From contig CAMBFP010000005.1 in the NCBI GenBank assembly GCA_945865745.1, positions 1 to 18,920 of the forward strand: a DNA stretch of 18,920 nt. The letters are read 5' to 3'. The DNA comes from Rhizobium sp. Q54 (GTDB lineage Bacteria > Pseudomonadota > Alphaproteobacteria > Rickettsiales > UBA1997). The translations under genes and the position numbers were made by a program. This document shows, in pieces, positions 16,282 to 18,920 of the stretch (its first letter is position 1; every line of letters begins with the position of its first letter). The notes under the pieces are model-generated. The model did not search any database. It was not told the origin of the DNA and saw only the letters and a list, made by a program, of their open reading frames with translations.

Positions 16282-17009
16282 TGTTTTTTTCTCGCAAAAA
16301 AAACAAAGAGGAAGTCATTAATCTCAAGATTCCGCAGCATGTCGCGATTATCATGGATGGCAATGCAAGATGGGCGAAACAAAAAAACCTTCCGATAAAA
16401 ATTGGTCACAAAGCTGGCTCAGAAAATGTTCGCAAAATTTCTGAAAATTGCATCGAGCTCGGCGTAAAATTTCTTACTATTTACGCTTTCTCTTCTGAAA
16501 ATTGGGATCGCCCGCAAGAAGAAGTGAATTATCTAATGAATCTGCTTGAAGAATATCTCGAAAAAGAAACTAAGCCACTGATTGAGCAAGGTGTTAAGAT
16601 TTTAATTTCTGGAAATTTGCAGAAACTTGCTGACTCAACTAAGAAAAAAATCATCGAAATCGAAGAAATTACTAAAGACAATAAAGCCCTCACTCTAAAC
16701 GTTGCCTTCTCTTACGGCTCTAGGCAAGAACTTGTAGACGCTGTTAAAAAAATTACTGAACAGAAAATTCCCGCTAAAGAAATTAACGAAGAATTAATTA
16801 GCAAAAATCTTTATCACCCAGAAATTCCTGACCCAGATTTACTAATCAGAACCGCGGGCGATTTACGTGTGAGTAATTTTTTATTGTGGCAAATTGCTTA
16901 CAGCGAACTCTACTTCACCGAGACTTACTGGCCAGATTTTGACAAAAAAAATCTGCTCATCGCTATTCAAAGTTTTAACAAAAGGGAGAGGAAATATGGT
17001 AAACGGTAA
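16281..17009 (+). CDS. uppS: Undecaprenyl-diphosphate synthase (cis-isoprenyl transferase)
   Basis: Condenses isopentenyl diphosphate units onto farnesyl diphosphate to make the lipid carrier for peptidoglycan and other envelope polymers. It has 242 residues. Motifs: HVAIIMDGNARWA (20-32) with the catalytic Asp26, GHKAG with His43, TIYAFSSENWDRP (67-79), and DLLIRTAGDLRVSNFLLWQIAYSELYFT, the substrate-binding block near the C-terminus. That block usually reads RT[GS]G[EQ].R.SNF; here it is RTAGDLRVSNF, a mild variant. AAGG at 16273-16276 is a plausible ribosome site. The start overlaps the frr stop and the end overlaps cdsA by 14 bp. Confidence 0.96.
   Translation: MFFSRKKNKEEVINLKIPQHVAIIMDGNARWAKQKNLPIKIGHKAGSENVRKISENCIELGVKFLTIYAFSSENWDRPQEEVNYLMNLLEEYLEKETKPLIEQGVKILISGNLQKLADSTKKKIIEIEEITKDNKALTLNVAFSYGSRQELVDAVKKITEQKIPAKEINEELISKNLYHPEIPDPDLLIRTAGDLRVSNFLLWQIAYSELYFTETYWPDFDKKNLLIAIQSFNKRERKYGKR
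16984..16991 (+). promoter_or_regulatory. Shine-Dalgarno that sets the cdsA start
   Basis: GGGAGAGG lies 4 bases before ATG 16996 and inside the uppS coding end. It is the clearest ribosome site in the window, where most genes lack one, and it favours 16996 over the upstream in-frame start at 16894. Confidence 0.75.
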
Positions 17010-17724
17010 ATTCAAAAAAACCCCGCTGCGCATTCTAAATAAATTGATCTCTCACGTTCATTTTCTTGAGCCGCGCGAAAATACAAAACAACGCGTGATT
17101 AGCTCATTGATCATGGTTCCTCTGGCTCTCTACGCAATTTTTTATTCAAAAAATTTCTTCATTTTTCTCAGCATCGCAATCGCAATGATGATGACGGTTG
17201 AATGGCTCGACATGACTCGTCGTGAAGAAAATCAAACTAAATGGCGCGCGATTGGCCTCTTCTACATTCTCATCCCGATTTATTCCGTGATCAAAATTCG
17301 CATGCTCGATAATTCCAGCATTTTATTTTGGATGTTCGCCGTAATCTGGGCGACCGACATTTTTGCTTTCTTCGCCGGTAGAAGTTTAGGTGGTCCAAAA
17401 ATAGCACCAGATATTAGTCCAAATAAAACCTGGTCTGGCCTTGCTGGTGGGGTTATCGCAAGCATGTTGATCGGATTACTAAGTTCGTTCATGTTCGCTG
17501 CTGGCGGAATTTTATTTTTTGTGACGATAAGCATGTTTTTATCCCTACTGGAGCAAGGCAGCGACTTACTCGAGTCAAAATTCAAAAGAATTTTTGGCGT
17601 TAAAGACAGCGGCAGCATAATCCCTGGACATGGCGGTGTGCTTGATCGCCTGGATGGATTGATGCTTGTTGCGCCAGTGGTTTTATTTTTGATCACCGTT
17701 TTCCCGACCAGATTCGGAATGTAG
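16996..17724 (+). CDS. cdsA: Phosphatidate cytidylyltransferase (CDP-diglyceride synthase)
   Basis: Integral membrane enzyme that makes CDP-diacylglycerol from CTP and phosphatidic acid for phospholipid synthesis. It has 242 residues with several hydrophobic helices (about 36-68, 87-100, 108-127, 150-183, 222-236). Family signatures: WATDIFAFFAGRSLGG (118-133), ISPNKTWSGLAGG (140-152) and the C-terminal signature from S189-D190-L to GVKDSGSIIPGHGGVLDRLDGLM (201-223). The N-terminus is basic. The start at 16996 is chosen because of the strong ribosome site and a normal N-terminus. In most relatives dxr, rseP and bamA follow; here a short remnant and thiG follow instead, so the end of this gene marks a synteny break. 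Confidence 0.95.
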   Translation: MVNGKFKKTPLRILNKLISHVHFLEPRENTKQRVISSLIMVPLALYAIFYSKNFFIFLSIAIAMMMTVEWLDMTRREENQTKWRAIGLFYILIPIYSVIKIRMLDNSSILFWMFAVIWATDIFAFFAGRSLGGPKIAPDISPNKTWSGLAGGVIASMLIGLLSSFMFAAGGILFFVTISMFLSLLEQGSDLLESKFKRIFGVKDSGSIIPGHGGVLDRLDGLMLVAPVVLFLITVFPTRFGM

Positions 17725-17837
17725 ATCCTACCTTCTTGGATTTTTGCCTGCACAGAGATGAGGTTGCGCCCTTACTCGTCGAACATGCCAGCGCAGGCGT
17801 TGATCCAAAAAAATTCTATCTCACTCAAAACACATGA
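17725..17837 (+). pseudogene. Remnant: 3' end of an unidentified gene upstream of thiG
   Basis: The frame whose codons start at positions divisible by 3 is open across the whole gap after cdsA and reads VDPTFLDFCLHRDEVAPLL, then VEHASAGVDPKKFYLTQNT and TGA. It resembles real protein: helical, balanced composition, and more GC-rich than its neighbours. The stop overlaps the thiG start as ATGA, the usual join of co-translated genes. There is no plausible start codon, and upstream the frame only continues through cdsA in the wrong phase to a stop at 17643. I read it as the C-terminal roughly 38 codons of a gene that once preceded thiG. I do not recognise the family; it is not ThiS, which ends in Gly-Gly. 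Confidence 0.35.
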
Positions 17838-18604
17838 CCGACTCCTTCAAAATTGCCAACCTCACCTTCAATTCCCGCCTTCTTGTTGGCACCGGCAAAT
17901 ATAAAGATTTCCAAGAAACAAAAGATGCCATCACCGCCTCCGGCGCTGAAATCGTTACCGTCGCCGTCCGTCGCGTCAATATCGAGAAAAAAGGCGAGCC
18001 AATGTTACAAGATTTTCTCGACCCAAAAAAATACACCTACCTCCCTAACACTGCTGGTTGTTTCACAGCTGATGATGCCGTTCGCACCCTGCGCCTAGCC
18101 CGCGCTGCTGGTGGTTGGAATTTAGTTAAACTAGAGGTTCTCGCCGACGAAAAAACCCTCTACCCCAAAGTAATCGAAACCATCAAAGCCGCCGAATTAT
18201 TAATCAAAGATGGCTTTGACGTAATGGTTTACACCTCAGATGATCCAATTGTAGCCAGAGAATTAGAAGAAATCGGCTGCTGCGCCATCATGCCTCTAGC
18301 GGCCCCAATCGGTTCTGGCTTAGGAATTCAAAATAGATTAAACATCGAATTCATCATCGAACAATCAAAAGTTCCTGTGTTGGTTGATGCCGGAGTCGGC
18401 ACCGCATCCGACGCGGCAATCGCGATGGAATTAGGCTGCGACGGCGTGTTAATGAACACCGCAATCGCCAAAGCCAGAAATCCAATTTTAATGGCGCACG
18501 CAATGAAGCTAGCAATTGAAGCCGGAAGAGCTGCTTATTTGGCAGGCAGAATGGAGAGAAAGAAGTTTGCGTCGGCGTCAAGTCCTAGTGAAGGAAAGAT
18601 TTAG
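17834..18604 (+). CDS. thiG: Thiazole synthase ThiG
   Basis: Forms the thiazole phosphate moiety of thiamine from deoxyxylulose phosphate, dehydroglycine and ThiS thiocarboxylate. It has 256 residues, the usual size, as a TIM barrel. Motifs: SRLLVGTGKYKDF (14-26), the VTVAVRRVN strand (41-49), LPNTAGCFTADDAVRTLRLAR (70-90), VKLEVLADEKTLYPD-like region with Schiff-base Lys99, MPLAAPIGSGLGI (153-165), VLVDAGVGTASDAAIAMELG (182-201), GVLMNTAIAKA and the C-terminal AGRMERKKFASASSPSEG. It has no ribosome site but its ATG overlaps the stop of the remnant upstream. Codon choice is richer in C at third positions than in tsf or uppS, which may reflect a different history. No thiS, thiF, thiO, thiE or thiC lies in the window. 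Confidence 0.95.
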   Translation: MTDSFKIANLTFNSRLLVGTGKYKDFQETKDAITASGAEIVTVAVRRVNIEKKGEPMLQDFLDPKKYTYLPNTAGCFTADDAVRTLRLARAAGGWNLVKLEVLADEKTLYPKVIETIKAAELLIKDGFDVMVYTSDDPIVARELEEIGCCAIMPLAAPIGSGLGIQNRLNIEFIIEQSKVPVLVDAGVGTASDAAIAMELGCDGVLMNTAIAKARNPILMAHAMKLAIEAGRAAYLAGRMERKKFASASSPSEGKI

Positions 18605-18690
18605 AAAGGCTTATTACTAAATAGCATTTCTAAAAGTTATCCCAGAATTATTAAGAAATTCCTTATAAATACTCTATCGCCAAGGTTCAA

Positions 18691-18714
18691 AAATCGAGCT
18701 GCAAAGCTCGATTT
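18691..18714. terminator. 10-bp hairpin with GCAA loop downstream of thiG
   Basis: AAATCGAGCT and AGCTCGATTT form a perfect 10-bp stem around GCAA (a GNRA-type loop when read on the plus strand). It lies 86 bp after the thiG stop. Read rightward, only three T end the stem; read leftward the stem is followed by five T, so it is a better terminator for a leftward gene beyond the window. It could act in both directions. Confidence 0.5.
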
Positions 18715-18774
18715 ACAAAGTGAGAAGAGATTTTGAATAGCCATTTTTTTTCTTTGCTGAACCTGAAAAGGCAA

Positions 18775-18799
18775 CCCAGGTAGCAAACCCGGTAGCAAA
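18775..18799. repeat. Short tandem duplication cccaggtagcaaa/cccggtagcaaa
   Basis: A 13-bp unit cccaggtagcaaa (18775-18787) is followed directly by a 12-bp near copy cccggtagcaaa (18788-18799). It is too short for functional assignment and may be part of a dispersed intergenic element. Confidence 0.7.
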
Positions 18800-18920
18800 G
18801 AAGTTTTTTGATTTAGAACTGTCGAATTCTTATTATAAAACACTGCAAAAGATGCCTTATAGACTACTCTCTCTAAGGCTTGATTGAATTTTTAGAAACA
18901 AAAAAACTCCTTTTTATAAG

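Larger units (their letters stand above)
18605..18920. other. Intergenic region, no gene seen
   Basis: These 316 bases hold no open frame with recognisable coding character. They contain a strong hairpin (18691-18714), a 12/13-bp tandem duplication (18775-18799) and a 6-bp inverted repeat GCCTTA/TAAGGC (18854-18859 with 18874-18879). The stretch is very AT-rich apart from these. Confidence 0.6.

Noticed and set aside
17725..17834. thiS upstream of thiG
   Set aside because: The frame that overlaps thiG does not end in Gly-Gly and lacks the ubiquitin-like pattern of ThiS.
18637..18843. 68-codon leftward frame in the terminal intergenic region
   Set aside because: It runs through the tandem repeat and hairpin, has no recognisable domain, and its composition looks like intergenic AT-rich sequence.
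1..18920. CRISPR arrays, tRNA or rRNA genes, insertion sequences
   Set aside because: No regularly spaced repeats, no cloverleaf or rRNA segments, and no transposase were seen on either strand.

Overview
The window is a gene-dense, AT-rich stretch of bacterial chromosome. The plus-strand gene order rpsB-tsf-pyrH-frr-uppS-cdsA is the order usual in Alphaproteobacteria. The wording of MnmG (for example GGVAKGTIVREIDAL) and EF-Ts, an ankyrin-like giant protein and an in-frame palindromic-element-like insertion in mnmG together suggest Rickettsiales or a related host-associated lineage. That placement is inference.

The left two thirds (1-12746) read leftward as one tightly packed run. In transcription order these are a 1458-residue uncharacterised charged protein, mnmG (tRNA wobble-uridine modification), a secreted TPR protein, pilT (pilus retraction ATPase), an amino-acid permease, and leuS (leucyl-tRNA synthetase, its last few codons outside the window). 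Junctions are 5 bp gap, 11 bp overlap, 4 bp ATGA overlap, 33 bp gap and 0 bp, which suggests co-transcription. A 330 bp divergent region (12747-13076) carries a structured leader in front of rpsB. The right third reads rightward: ribosomal protein S2, EF-Ts, UMP kinase, ribosome recycling factor, undecaprenyl-diphosphate synthase and CDP-diglyceride synthase, then a gene remnant and thiG (thiazole synthase). Genes that usually follow cdsA in this group (dxr, rseP, bamA) are not here. The last 316 bases hold repeats and hairpins but no convincing gene.

The most notable observation is that leuS contains a complete transglutaminase-like (papain-fold) domain of about 190 residues. It sits in frame inside the CP1 editing domain, with a Cys-His-Asp triad (C441, H479, D494), while both the synthetase and editing motifs around it look intact. 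I do not know of a described aminoacyl-tRNA synthetase of this build. Secondary points are the roughly 41-residue insertion in MnmG, the giant protein, mutually exclusive hairpins ahead of rpsB, palindromes between rpsB and tsf, and a truncated reading frame whose stop overlaps the thiG start as ATGA.
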